In this document: piece by piece, positions 41,946 to 49,638 of the stretch
Layout: every line of letters begins with the position of its first letter
Position numbering within the stretch: position 1 is the first letter of the stretch
Assembly (NCBI RefSeq): GCF_051521495.1
Contig: NZ_CP150355.1
Coordinates: 9,176,001 to 9,240,000, forward strand
Direction: 5' to 3'
Source: Sorangium sp051521495
GTDB lineage: Bacteria > Myxococcota_A > Polyangia > Polyangiales > Polyangiaceae
DNA length: 64,000 nt
Position numbers and translations under genes: made by a program
The notes under the pieces: model-generated
Told to the model about the DNA's origin: nothing
The model's input: only the letters and a program-made list of their open reading frames with translations
The model's database searches: none

Positions 41946-43229
41946 GTGACGGCCCCCGATGTGCATCGCGCGATCCACGCGGTCTTCCGGATCGAGTCGG
42001 CCAAGCTCATCGCCGGCCTCGCGCGGATGGTGCGCGACGTCGGGCTCGCCGAGGAGCTCGCGCAGGACGCGCTCGTCACCGCCCTCGAGCGGTGGCCGGA
42101 GTCGGGCGTCCCGGACAAGCCGGGCGCGTGGCTCATGGCCACCGCGAAGCGCCGCGCGATCGACGAGCTCCGCCGGAGCAAGCGGCTCGAGCGCAAGCAC
42201 GAGGAGCTCGGCCACGAGATCGAGGCCCAGCACGCGCTCGCCACGCCGGATCTGGACGCCGCGCTCGACGATGACGTCGGCGACGACCTCCTGCGCCTCG
42301 TGTTCACGGCCTGTCATCCGGTCCTCTCGACCGAGGCGCAGGTGGCGCTCACGCTCCGCCTGCTCGGAGGCCTGACGACCGAGGAGATCGCGCGCGCGTT
42401 CCTCGTCCCGGAGCCGACGGTCGCCCAGCGCATCGTCCGGGCCAAGCGGACCCTCGCCGAGGCGCGCGTCCCCTTCGAGGTCCCCCGCGGGGCCGAGCTC
42501 GCGCCCCGCCTCTCGTCGGTGCTCCAGGTCATCTACCTCGTCTTCAACGAGGGCTACTCGGCGACGGCCGGCGACGACTGGATGCGACCTGCCCTCTGCG
42601 AGGACGCGCTCCGCCTCGGCCGCATCCTGGCCGAGCTCGTCCCGAAGGAGCCGGAGGTCCACGGCCTCGTCGCGCTCATGGAGATCCAGGCGTCGCGGTC
42701 GAGGGCGCGGGTCGGCCCGTCGGGAGAGCCCATCCTGCTCCTGGATCAGAACCGCGCGCGCTGGGATCACCTGCTGATCCGCCGCGGCCTCGCGGCGCTC
42801 GAGCGCGCCGAGGCGCTCGGCGGCGCGCGCGGTCCCTACGCGCTCCAGGCCGCGATCGCCGCCTGCCACGCGCGCGCGCGCGCGGCTGCGGAGACGGACT
42901 GGGCGCGCATCGCGGCGATCTACGCGGAGCTCGCCCGGGTCGCGCCGTCGCCCGTCGTGGAGCTGAACCGCGCCGTTGCGCTCTCGATGGCGTTCGGCCC
43001 GGCGGCGGGCCTCGCCGTCGTCGACGCGCTGACGTCGGAGCGCTCCCTCGAGGGCTACCACCTCTTGCCGAGCGTGCGCGGCGACCTCCTCGCGAAGCTC
43101 GGCCGCCTCGACGAGGCGCGCGTGGAGCTCGAGCGCGCGGCGTCGCTCACGCGCAACGCGCGCGAGCGCGACCTGCTCCTCGCGCGCGCCGCCGCGTGCG
43201 CGCGAGGCCCGGCGCCGCCATCGCGGTGA
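41946..43229 (+). CDS. ECF sigma factor, ECF42 group, with C-terminal TPR domain
   Basis: This 427-residue sigma factor has sigma region 2 at about residues 8-80 (MVRDVGLAEELAQDALVTAL; KPGAWLMATAKRRAID) and region 4 at about 110-175 (RLLGGLTTEEIARAFLVPE, TVAQRIVRAKRTLAEA). The C-terminal 240 residues form the long helical TPR-like extension typical of group ECF42, with the signature VIYLVFNEGYSATAG. This group lacks an anti-sigma factor, and the extension is thought to control activity. The partner DGPF gene lies directly upstream. GTG 41946 is the start that keeps region 2 complete. The last codons and stop lie in a 30-bp tandem repeat. Confidence 0.92.
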   Translation: MTAPDVHRAIHAVFRIESAKLIAGLARMVRDVGLAEELAQDALVTALERWPESGVPDKPGAWLMATAKRRAIDELRRSKRLERKHEELGHEIEAQHALATPDLDAALDDDVGDDLLRLVFTACHPVLSTEAQVALTLRLLGGLTTEEIARAFLVPEPTVAQRIVRAKRTLAEARVPFEVPRGAELAPRLSSVLQVIYLVFNEGYSATAGDDWMRPALCEDALRLGRILAELVPKEPEVHGLVALMEIQASRSRARVGPSGEPILLLDQNRARWDHLLIRRGLAALERAEALGGARGPYALQAAIAACHARARAAAETDWARIAAIYAELARVAPSPVVELNRAVALSMAFGPAAGLAVVDALTSERSLEGYHLLPSVRGDLLAKLGRLDEARVELERAASLTRNARERDLLLARAAACARGPAPPSR

Positions 43230-43290
43230 CGGTGGAGCCCGGCGCCGCCATCGCGGTGACGGTGGAGCCCGGCGCCGCCGTCGCGACGAC
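43207..43290 (+). repeat. 30-bp tandem repeat across the ECF42 stop codon
   Basis: A 30-base unit beginning near CCCGGCGCCGCC is present nearly three times, with GGCGCCGCC at 43211, 43241 and 43271. The first copy includes the stop codon of the sigma gene. Confidence 0.85.
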
Positions 43291-43372
43291 GGATTGGCTC
43301 CGCGCCAAGGTGCGCTCCCCGGAGGCGCGGCCCTCGGCCGCCGCCCCTACCGGGCGGCGGACGGCCGCCGGC

Positions 43373-44200
43373 TCACCCTCGATCCACAGCCGCCGCGAAC
43401 GCCGCCCCGCTGGCCGCCGTCGCCGCGCTGGCAAGCCATCGCTCCAGCGCCGCCGGCTCGTCGCACGCGAGCACCCGTGCCTGCACCGCCTCCGGCACCG
43501 CGAGCCCCCGCGCCGAGAGCACCGCGAGGACCGCGCGCGCCTGGGTGCGCGCCTGGGTGCGCGCCTCGACCCACTCGTCCGTGAACCGCGCCGCGTCGCG
43601 CTCCTCGAACAGCGCCGAGACCGGCACGGTGCCGAGGCCATGCTTGCCCAGCTCCGGCAGGAGCGGCACCTCCGCGCCCGGCCGGTAGGTGATCGACGCC
43701 GTCCCCGGCCGCACGACCTCGAGCTCCCGCCGCTCGGCGTGCGCGATCCACACCCACGGCCACTCGTGCTCCAGGTAGAGCTTCACCTTCTCCTCGAGAT
43801 AGCGCCTCGACTGCGTGCCCCGGATCTCCACGGCCAGCACCGGCGTGCCGCGGTAGGCGTCGTTCCGCGGCGACGAGAGATCGCCCACCACCACCACGTC
43901 CGGCGCCCGGAGCGACGGCCCTCCCGGGTCGCTGAGATCGCAGTACACGTCGGTCATCACCGTGAAGCCCTCGCGCGCGTGCGTGCGGAAGAGGGCGGCG
44001 AGGAGCGCCATCACGATGCCGTGGATATCCTTGCTTCCCATCTGCTCGATCAGCTCCCCGCGGTGCAGCTCCCACGGGCTGCCGTCGTAACAGTCGTCGG
44101 GCGTACCCAGGCGGCGGCCGGTCGGGCCGAAATCGCGCAGCTCGATCGGCCCCGTGTTCCGGGGCGGACGGGTCGGCAGGCCGTTCGTGCGTGCAGTCAT
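43373..44200 (-). CDS. Uma2 family (DUF820) putative nuclease
   Basis: This 275-residue protein carries the PD-(D/E)XK-like Uma2 fold: ELHRGELIEQMGSKDIHG near the start, LRAPDVVVVGDL, LAVEIRGTQSRRYLEEKVKLYLEH, and WPWVWIAHAERRELEVVRPG. Acidic and Lys residues of the putative active site are kept. The C-terminal 70 residues are Ala/Arg-rich helix with a short RTQARTQAR repeat. Uma2 genes are abundant in some cyanobacteria and myxobacteria and their biological role is unclear. ATG 44200 (MTARTNGLPTRPP) was chosen; the preceding codons to 44230 add only Arg-rich residues. Confidence 0.85.
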   Translation of the reverse strand: MTARTNGLPTRPPRNTGPIELRDFGPTGRRLGTPDDCYDGSPWELHRGELIEQMGSKDIHGIVMALLAALFRTHAREGFTVMTDVYCDLSDPGGPSLRAPDVVVVGDLSSPRNDAYRGTPVLAVEIRGTQSRRYLEEKVKLYLEHEWPWVWIAHAERRELEVVRPGTASITYRPGAEVPLLPELGKHGLGTVPVSALFEERDAARFTDEWVEARTQARTQARAVLAVLSARGLAVPEAVQARVLACDEPAALERWLASAATAASGAAFAAAVDRG

Positions 44201-44320
44201 GCGCGCGATCCTAGCACGCGGCCTTCGCACGCGGCGCGCCCCCCTCGCCCGGCGCGGTCGCGGCGGCCGCGGGCGAGCTCTCCCGGCGGCCCGTGACGGG
44301 CCGCCTCGAGCTCGACGTCT

Positions 44321-45652
44321 TCAGGCGGAGAGCCGCTGATCCGCGACGTCGAGCGCCGCGTCGAGCGCCGCGATCCCCTCGTCGATCTCCGCCTCGCTGA
44401 TGATGAGCGGCGGCGCCACGAGCAGGTGGCTCACCCACCCCATGAGGGACACGCCGCGCTTCGCCGCCTCGGCGACCACGGCGTCGACCACCAGCGGCCG
44501 CCGAGCCGCCTTGTCCTGCGGCACGTTGAACGGCTCCTTGGTCGCTCGGTCCTTCACGAGCTCCACCGCCCAGAACAGGCCGATCCCACGCACGTCGCCG
44601 ATCGAGGGGTGCTTCTCCTTGAGGGCGCTGAGCTTCGCGCCCACGAGGTCTCCCATCTTCGTCGCGCGGTCGAGGAGGTCCAGCCGGCGATACTCGTCGA
44701 TCGCGGCGATCACGGGGGCCAGCGTGAGGGGGTGGGCCTCGTAGGTGTGGCCGTGCGCGAACATGTTGTCGTCGAAGAAGTCCGCGATCGCGCGGGAGGT
44801 CGCGACGACCCCGAGGGGCGCGGCCGCGTTCGTCACGCCCTTCGCGGTCGTCAGGATGTCCGGCACCACGCCCCAGTGATCGACCGCAAACCACTTTCCG
44901 GTCCTGCCCCAGCCGCTCATCACCTCGTCCGCGATGAGGAGCACGCCGCGTTTCCGCGCGATCTCGGCGATCTTCGGCAGGTAGTCGGCCGGCGGGACGA
45001 GGACGCCGTTCGTGCCCACGACCGGCTCGACGATCACCGCCGCGACGTTCTCCTCGTGGTCGATCATGTATGCCAGGTAGTCGGCGCACGCGACGCCGCA
45101 CTCGGGGTAGCTCCGGCCGAGCGGGCAGCGGTAGCAGTTCACCTCCGGGCCAAACACCACGCCCGGGATCTTGCCGGCCGGCTCGATGAACCAGCGGCGG
45201 AAGTCGCCGGTCGCCGCGACCGAGCCGGCGGTCGACCCGTGGTACGACGTGTAACGCGCGATGATCTTGTGCTTGCCCGTGTAGAGCCGCGCCATCTTGA
45301 ACGCCGCCTCGTTCGCCTCCGTGCCCGACGTCGCGAAGAAGAACTTGTCGAGCCCCTTCGGCATCACCTCCAGGAGCTTCTGCGCCACCCTGGCCCGCAC
45401 CTCGCACGTGTGCGCCGGGCTGATGTAGGCGAGCTGCCTCGCCTGCGCGCAGATGGCCTCGATCACGGCCTCGTTCTGGTGGCCGAGGTTCGAGCAGATG
45501 AGCTGCGAGGACAGGTCCAGGTAGCGCTTGCCGGACGCATCCCAGAACGCGCAGCCCTCCGCGCGGGTGACATGGATCGGCTTCCAGCCGCGCTGGGCGC
45601 GCCAGGTGCCGTACGTGTGCTTCGTGGTCAGCTCGACGATCTCATCGCTCAT
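44321..45652 (-). CDS. Class III PLP-dependent aminotransferase
   Basis: This 443-residue enzyme moves an omega- or gamma-amino group to a keto acid using pyridoxal phosphate. Signatures are FFATSGTEANEAAFKMA, YTSYHGSTAGSVAATGD, EPVVGTNGVLVPP, LLIADEVMSGWGRTGKW and the PLP Lys in LTTAKGVTNAAAPLG. The sequence is closest by eye to taurine- or beta-alanine-type transaminases. The pyrimidine operon at 16-23 kb lacks the beta-alanine transaminase, and this gene could fill that step even though it lies 21 kb away; this is an inference from function only. It appears to be a single gene, with a VOC-family relic upstream. Confidence 0.88.
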   Translation of the reverse strand: MSDEIVELTTKHTYGTWRAQRGWKPIHVTRAEGCAFWDASGKRYLDLSSQLICSNLGHQNEAVIEAICAQARQLAYISPAHTCEVRARVAQKLLEVMPKGLDKFFFATSGTEANEAAFKMARLYTGKHKIIARYTSYHGSTAGSVAATGDFRRWFIEPAGKIPGVVFGPEVNCYRCPLGRSYPECGVACADYLAYMIDHEENVAAVIVEPVVGTNGVLVPPADYLPKIAEIARKRGVLLIADEVMSGWGRTGKWFAVDHWGVVPDILTTAKGVTNAAAPLGVVATSRAIADFFDDNMFAHGHTYEAHPLTLAPVIAAIDEYRRLDLLDRATKMGDLVGAKLSALKEKHPSIGDVRGIGLFWAVELVKDRATKEPFNVPQDKAARRPLVVDAVVAEAAKRGVSLMGWVSHLLVAPPLIISEAEIDEGIAALDAALDVADQRLSA

Positions 45653-45744
45653 GGCAACCTTCGCGGTTCGAGGAGGCGCTCAGCGTAGAGGCTGATCGGA
45701 CCTCCTCGCACGCGAATTCCCCGGCGCCGCTCGCTCGCTCCCGC

Positions 45745-45779
45745 GCGCCGTGCGCCGTGCGCCGTGCGCCGTGCGCCGT
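45745..45779 (+). repeat. Heptamer tandem repeat
   Basis: GCGCCGT is repeated five times without a break in the gap upstream of the aminotransferase gene. Confidence 0.9.
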
Positions 45780-45936
45780 GCCAACGACTCCGTGCGGCGC
45801 ATCGCCGTCGCCGCCGCCGCCACGATGTCCGGACGGCACGAGCGCGCTCGCCGCGCCCCGCGCGATCGCGTGACGAGGACGATCGTGATCCGTCCTTGTC
45901 GCCTCGCCTCCGTGTCGGCCGCTTGACAGCTTCGTA

Positions 45937-46053
45937 TTGACTCAGGTCATCGACCCGTTCGGTCACCGCTGGTCGCTCGCTACGCGGAAGGAGGCGGCCA
46001 CGCAGCAGGAGCTCGACGCCGGCGCCAAGAAGCGCTTCCCCGCGGCAACGTGA
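45937..46053 (+). pseudogene. VOC/PhnB-like glyoxalase, C-terminal relic
   Basis: The plus strand reads VIDPFGHRWSLATRKE followed by a short helix and a stop at 46053. This matches the tail of PhnB-like VOC proteins (DPFGHxWSLATHxE). The rest of the protein (about 100 residues upstream) is missing, so only a C-terminal fragment of about 37 residues remains. The other parts of the 45653-46057 gap hold no gene. Confidence 0.6.
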
Positions 46054-46057
46054 GGCC

Positions 46058-47257
46058 TCAGGCCAGCGGCGCACACCGCCGCGCCACCTCGACGACGGCC
46101 TCGTCGAGCGGCAGCTCGCGCTGCTGCCCGCCCTCCCGCTCACGGATCGCCACGGAGCGGCGCTCGGCCTCGCGCTTTCCGACCACCGCGACGAGCGGGA
46201 TCGCGGCCGCGTGCGCGACGGCGATCTTCCGCGAGAGCGAGTCGTCCCCCGCGTCGAGGATCGCGCGCACCCCCGTTCGCCTGAACCCGAGGAGAACCTC
46301 CTCGGCATAGGCGCGCTGCGCGTCCGTCACCGGAACGACCACGATCTGCTCGGGAGACAGCCAGAGCGGCAGCGCGCCCCGGGTTTGCTCGAGCAGGATG
46401 CCCAGGAAGCGCTCCACGCTGCCGAACAGGGCGCGGTGCAGGATGGCGGGTCGCCGCCGCGCGCCCGACGCGTCGACATAGGTGATGTCGAAGCGCTCTG
46501 GCAGCACGAGATCGAGCTGGATCGTGCCGCACTGCCAGCTCCGCCCGAGCCGGTCGCGCAGCACGAACTCGAGCTTGGGCCCATAGAAGGCCCCTTCCCC
46601 GGGCTGCAGCCTGTACTCGAGCCCCGCGCTCCTCGCGGCGCCGGACAGCGCCGCCTCCGCCCTGTCCCACACCGCGTCGCTCCCATAGCGCTCGGCGGGG
46701 CGCGTCGAGAAGCCGACCGCCATGTCCTGGAAGCCGAAGCCAGCGTAGAAGTCGCGCAGCGCGCTCGCGAAGCGCACGACCTCGGCCTCGACCTGCTCTT
46801 CGACACAGAAGATATGGCCGTCGTCCTGAGTGAACTGACGCAGGCGGAAGAGGCCGTGGAGCGTGCCGCTCGGCTCGTCCCTGTGCACCATGCCGAGCTC
46901 GCCGATCCGCAGCGGAAGATCCCGGTACGACGGCGCCATCCGCGCCACGATCTGCATGTGACCCGGGCAGTTCACGGGCTTGATGGCGGCGGCGTGGTCG
47001 TCCTCCTGCAGCCGGAACATGTTCGAGGAGAAATTGTCCCAGTGGCCGCTGGCCTTCCAGATCGCCTGCCGCAGGACGAGCGGCGTGCGGACCTCTCGAT
47101 AGCTGTCACGCATCATCTGGCGCCGGACCGCCTCCTCGAGGACGCGATACAGCGTGAACCCGCGCGCGTGCCAGAACACCATGCCTGGCGCCTCCTCCTG
47201 GATGTGGAACAGGTCGAGGCGCTGGCCTAGATATCGATGATCGTCTTCGTCGAGCAT
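46058..47257 (-). CDS. thrS: Threonyl-tRNA synthetase lacking the N-terminal editing region
   Basis: This 399-residue class II synthetase charges tRNA-Thr. It begins directly at the catalytic domain (DHRYLGQRLDLFHIQEEAPG) and ends with a complete anticodon-binding domain. The zinc ligands are Cys97 (PVNCPGH), His148 (DDGHIF) and His274 (ILHRA), with exactly the E. coli spacing of 51 and 126 residues; the offset implies that about 237 residues, the TGS and editing domains, are absent. Motif 2 is MVHRDEPSGTLHG. The ATG at 47257 was chosen because upstream codons overlap the leader RNA. Upstream lies a Thr-rich reading frame with an attenuator. A second, full-length enzyme is expected elsewhere in the genome; this copy may serve under Thr stress or as an inhibitor-tolerant version. 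Confidence 0.9.
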   Translation of the reverse strand: MLDEDDHRYLGQRLDLFHIQEEAPGMVFWHARGFTLYRVLEEAVRRQMMRDSYREVRTPLVLRQAIWKASGHWDNFSSNMFRLQEDDHAAAIKPVNCPGHMQIVARMAPSYRDLPLRIGELGMVHRDEPSGTLHGLFRLRQFTQDDGHIFCVEEQVEAEVVRFASALRDFYAGFGFQDMAVGFSTRPAERYGSDAVWDRAEAALSGAARSAGLEYRLQPGEGAFYGPKLEFVLRDRLGRSWQCGTIQLDLVLPERFDITYVDASGARRRPAILHRALFGSVERFLGILLEQTRGALPLWLSPEQIVVVPVTDAQRAYAEEVLLGFRRTGVRAILDAGDDSLSRKIAVAHAAAIPLVAVVGKREAERRSVAIREREGGQQRELPLDEAVVEVARRCAPLA

Positions 47258-47306
47258 GTCAGTCTCCGTCGGCGGTGGCCGGCCAGACGGAGCGCTGCAA
47301 AGCGAC

Positions 47307-47388
47307 AAGCCCCGTCCGGATCCCGGCGGGGCTTGGTTCCTCGTATGCTCGTCAGCTCACCGCATGCACACGAGACCAACCCCGCCGG
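47307..47388 (-). promoter_or_regulatory. Transcription attenuator upstream of thrS (terminator/antiterminator)
   Basis: On the minus strand, arm A CCGGCGGGGTTGG (47388-47376) lies just after the Thr codons. Arm B CCAAGCCCCGCCGG (47336-47323) can pair with A (13 pairs, one bulge) or its inner part AAGCCCCG (47334-47327) can pair with arm C CGGGGCTT (47314-47307), a perfect 8-bp stem followed by a Thr-poor GTCGCTTTGC tail. A:B excludes B:C. A ribosome stalled on Thr codons leaves A free (readthrough); one reaching the stop codon covers A (termination). Confidence 0.78.
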
Positions 47389-47431
47389 TGCGGGTAGTGG
47401 TCGTCGTGGTCGCGGTGAGGCGGGAGCTCAC
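47357..47431 (-). CDS. Thr-rich leader peptide of the thrS attenuator
   Basis: This is a 24-codon reading frame from GTG 47431 reading MSSRLTATTTTTTRTGGVG, then LVCMR and a TGA at 47357-47359. Residues 6-15 include eight Thr codons (ACC, ACG, ACT) of ten. The stop overlaps the region that must be covered by the ribosome to free the terminator arm. In-frame ATG codons at 47485 and 47581 would give longer leaders of 42 and 74 residues, also with many Thr codons. No clear ribosome-binding site is present for any start. The frame ends 99 bases before thrS and does not overlap the synthetase gene. Confidence 0.68.
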   Translation of the reverse strand: MSSRLTATTTTTTRTGGVGLVCMR

Positions 47432-47438
47432 GGGGAGA

Positions 47439-47467
47439 GGTGTATCGCGAGGTCCAGATCCCGTCAA
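47439..47467 (-). promoter_or_regulatory. Possible promoter of the thrS leader
   Basis: TTGACG (47467-47462), a 17-base spacer and TACACC (47444-47439) resemble a sigma-70 promoter; the -35 box is good and the -10 box weak. Transcription would begin at or next to the leader GTG at 47431, giving a leaderless reading frame. This is only one of the possible arrangements. Confidence 0.35.
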
Positions 47468-47510
47468 GCGGGACGTCGCTCTCATGTGGATGTTGATGTT
47501 TGCGTTGGCG

Positions 47511-47563
47511 GTTACGTCGAGCGTTACGTCGAGCGTTACGTCGAGCGTTACGTCGACGGTTAC
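47511..47563 (-). repeat. 12-bp tandem repeat encoding Asp-Val-Thr-Leu
   Basis: Four copies of GTTACGTCGAGC (plus strand) lie upstream of the Thr leader. On the minus strand, in the frame of the leader, each copy reads V-T-L-D, so Thr codons recur every fourth position. Confidence 0.85.
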
Positions 47564-47628
47564 GTTCACCTGTGCGCTCATGATCACTGCGTGGCGGCGC
47601 GCCGCGCTGGCGGCGGCGCGGTGCGGCG

Positions 47629-48240
47629 TCACCGGGAGGGCGAGGGTGCGTGCCGCGCGGCCTCAGCGACGGGCGGACGGACGGCGATCGCGCGGGACAG
47701 GAGCAGCGCGCTGGTGAAGAGGTAACCCGAGCAGGACCGGAAGACATCGTAGGACCGGCCGAGCAGCGGAGCGTGCCGAAGGATGTCCCCGATGCGCCAC
47801 ATCTCCTCGTGACGCGTGATCTCGAAGCTCTCGCCGCCGTCGATCATGTCGAAATCGTAGGTCAGGATCACCCGCACGGGATACGCGCAGCGCGGGAACA
47901 GCCTCAAGTACAACGTGCTATCGACCAGGGCGCGGCCCGAGTCGCGCGGCTCGGAGAGCCGGACGCTCAGCTGGGAGACGTCGAGGTCGAAACGGCCGCC
48001 GCCACGAGATCCCGAGAGGCCGACCTGGTACGTCTCGATGCCGCGCACGCGACGCCACGGATTGGCGAACTCGATGCCACGGGCGAGGTAGGGATAGACC
48101 TCCTTCTCTAGCGTCGCGATCGAGACCCTCGTGTCGTACATGAGGAGCGAGAGGCGCCTGAAGCGCGCCTCGAGGTCGGCGATCCCGAGGCGCGGCATCG
48201 TGGGGATCGTGAACGGGAGGCAGTTCACCTTTGTCGCCAT
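47629..48240 (-). CDS. Hypothetical protein
   Basis: This 203-residue protein was not recognised. Its ATG at 48240 is preceded by GGAGAG, a good ribosome-binding site, and the sequence has an ordered mixture of strands and helices: KVNCLPFTIPTMPRLG, helix EARFRRLSLLMYDTR, SQLSVRLSEPRDSG, LYLRLFPRCAYPVRVILTYD and FEITRHEEMWRI. There is no signal peptide or membrane segment, although the C-terminal SGYLFTSALLLSRAIAV is hydrophobic. It lies just upstream of the thrS leader on the same strand, with the leader region beginning 47 bases after its stop, so transcription from its promoter could also feed the attenuator. Confidence 0.65.
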   Translation of the reverse strand: MATKVNCLPFTIPTMPRLGIADLEARFRRLSLLMYDTRVSIATLEKEVYPYLARGIEFANPWRRVRGIETYQVGLSGSRGGGRFDLDVSQLSVRLSEPRDSGRALVDSTLYLRLFPRCAYPVRVILTYDFDMIDGGESFEITRHEEMWRIGDILRHAPLLGRSYDVFRSCSGYLFTSALLLSRAIAVRPPVAEAARHAPSPSR

Positions 48241-48578
48241 GTCGTGACTCTCCATCCGGGTACGCCCCCGCCCGGTGTGAAACGCCGGTCCGGGCGCGAA
48301 ACGATGAAGGCCGAGACGCAATGGATGGGCCGAGGCGAAGCGTGCGAGAGGTGCGTGCCCTGCGGCGCGTCGCTCCGCCCTGCGCGCCGCGTGTGCGCCG
48401 CCGCGCAGGGCGCTCGAAAGCCCCTGTTCTCCGCGCGGTTCAGGGAGAGAATCGGCGCGTCCGCCGTGGATTGACCTGGTCCCTCGGGCCCCCGCGGCTA
48501 TCTTCCCGCGCCGCTCGGCAGGACGGGGGCGCGCGGTGTTTCGCCCTCTCTGCCGCCGGCGAGTCACGAGGAGAGGAA
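48241..48578. other. 338-base divergent intergenic region
   Basis: No gene is supported; it separates the hypothetical gene at 47629-48240 (minus) and the lipoprotein gene at 48579 (plus). No repeat or consensus site stands out. Confidence 0.45.
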
Positions 48579-49619
48579 GTGTCACGGGTTGTGGAGCGCG
48601 CGGCGAAGGCCGCCGGCAGTCTCACGGAGCCGCGCAGAGCGGCGGCGCGGCGGATCGCCGCCTTCATGGCGCTCGCCCTCGCCTCGGCGGGGTGCGCCGC
48701 GCACGGAGCCCCGGCGCCCCCCGCGCGCGGGGGCCCGGAACCCGGCGCGAGCGCGGCAGCCCCGGCGCACCCCGCGCGGGGCGGCGCGGACCCCGGCGCA
48801 AGCGCGGCAGCCCCGGCGCACCCCGCGCGGGGCGGCGCGGACCCCGGCGCAAGCGCGGCAGCCGAGCCGCTCTTCCGTGAGGCGGCGTCGCTCGCCGGGC
48901 GCTACCGCGTGATCGGCGTGCAGCTCTTCGTGCTCGACCAGGCCGCGGAGGCGGGCGCGGCGCGCGCGCGCGGCACAGCGCGGCGGGCGGCGCTCGAGGC
49001 AGAGGCCGCGCGGGTGCAGGCAGGCGCCGCGGCGGCCTACGCCGCGCTCGTCGACGCGCCGACCCTGCGCGCGGCGGAGCAACGGCCGCGGGCGCTCCTC
49101 GCGCTCGCGCGGGCGCTCCAGGACGGCGGGGACGCGCGCGGCGCCGAGGCGCGCCTGCGCCAGCTCGTCCTCGAGCACCCGGCCTCCGGCGAGGCGCCCG
49201 AGGCCTACGCCGCGCTGGCCGACCTGGCGTTCGCTGCAGGGCGCCTCGACGAGGCGGTGAGCGCCTGCGACGGCGCGCTCCGCGGCGCCGCGGGGGCGGC
49301 GCTGCGCAAGCGCGCGCTCTACGTGAAGTCGTGGAGCCTGCGGGGCATCGGCGGCCGAAGCGCCACCGAGGAGGCCATGCGGGCGCTGCGCGCCATCGTG
49401 CAGCTCGGCCCCGCGCCCGCGGGCTCGCTGGAGGCGACGATCGACGCGGCCGCGGAGCGGGAGCTCGTCGAGCTCTACGCGGCGCACGGCGATCTCGCCC
49501 AGGCCCGCGCGTTCTTCGCGGGCGCGGGCGAGCGCGCGGGCCCGCGGCTGCTCGGCGAGGTGGAGGCCCGCGCCGCGCGGCGAGGGCGCCCCGAGCCGCT
49601 CGATCGGCCGACCCTGTGA
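48579..49619 (+). CDS. TPR-containing lipoprotein
   Basis: This 346-residue exported protein begins from GTG 48579 behind GAGAGGAA; a basic stretch ending RRIAAF leads to the hydrophobic core MALALASAGC with a lipobox, then a spacer of 17-residue repeats, and then tetratricopeptide-like helix pairs: LFREAASLAGRYRVIG, RALLALARALQDGG, ARLRQLVLEHPASGEAPEAY, LDEAVSACDGAL and DLAQARAFFAGAGERA. It would be anchored in the envelope and act as an interaction scaffold. ATG 48666 is a shorter alternative start but would drop the basic n-region. It ends 20 bases before the convergent zinc-ribbon regulator. Confidence 0.8.
   Translation: MSRVVERAAKAAGSLTEPRRAAARRIAAFMALALASAGCAAHGAPAPPARGGPEPGASAAAPAHPARGGADPGASAAAPAHPARGGADPGASAAAEPLFREAASLAGRYRVIGVQLFVLDQAAEAGAARARGTARRAALEAEAARVQAGAAAAYAALVDAPTLRAAEQRPRALLALARALQDGGDARGAEARLRQLVLEHPASGEAPEAYAALADLAFAAGRLDEAVSACDGALRGAAGAALRKRALYVKSWSLRGIGGRSATEEAMRALRAIVQLGPAPAGSLEATIDAAAERELVELYAAHGDLAQARAFFAGAGERAGPRLLGEVEARAARRGRPEPLDRPTL
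48709..48861 (+). repeat. 51-bp coding repeat in lipoprotein spacer
   Basis: Three consecutive units of 51 bases encode PAHPARGGADPGASAAA or a close variant. The second and third are nearly identical in DNA, suggesting recent duplication. Confidence 0.9.
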
Positions 49620-49638
49620 GCGCCGCCGCCCGGGGACC

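Noticed and set aside
45745..45779. A CRISPR repeat
   Set aside because: It is a simple 7-bp tandem repeat without spacers.
47258..47308. A longer thrS reading frame starting at 47308
   Set aside because: The additional 17 residues come from the terminator-side leader RNA and precede the natural start of the catalytic domain.
47511..47563. A CRISPR-like or attachment-site array
   Set aside because: The 12-bp units are contiguous with no spacers and are explained as an in-frame coding or leader repeat.
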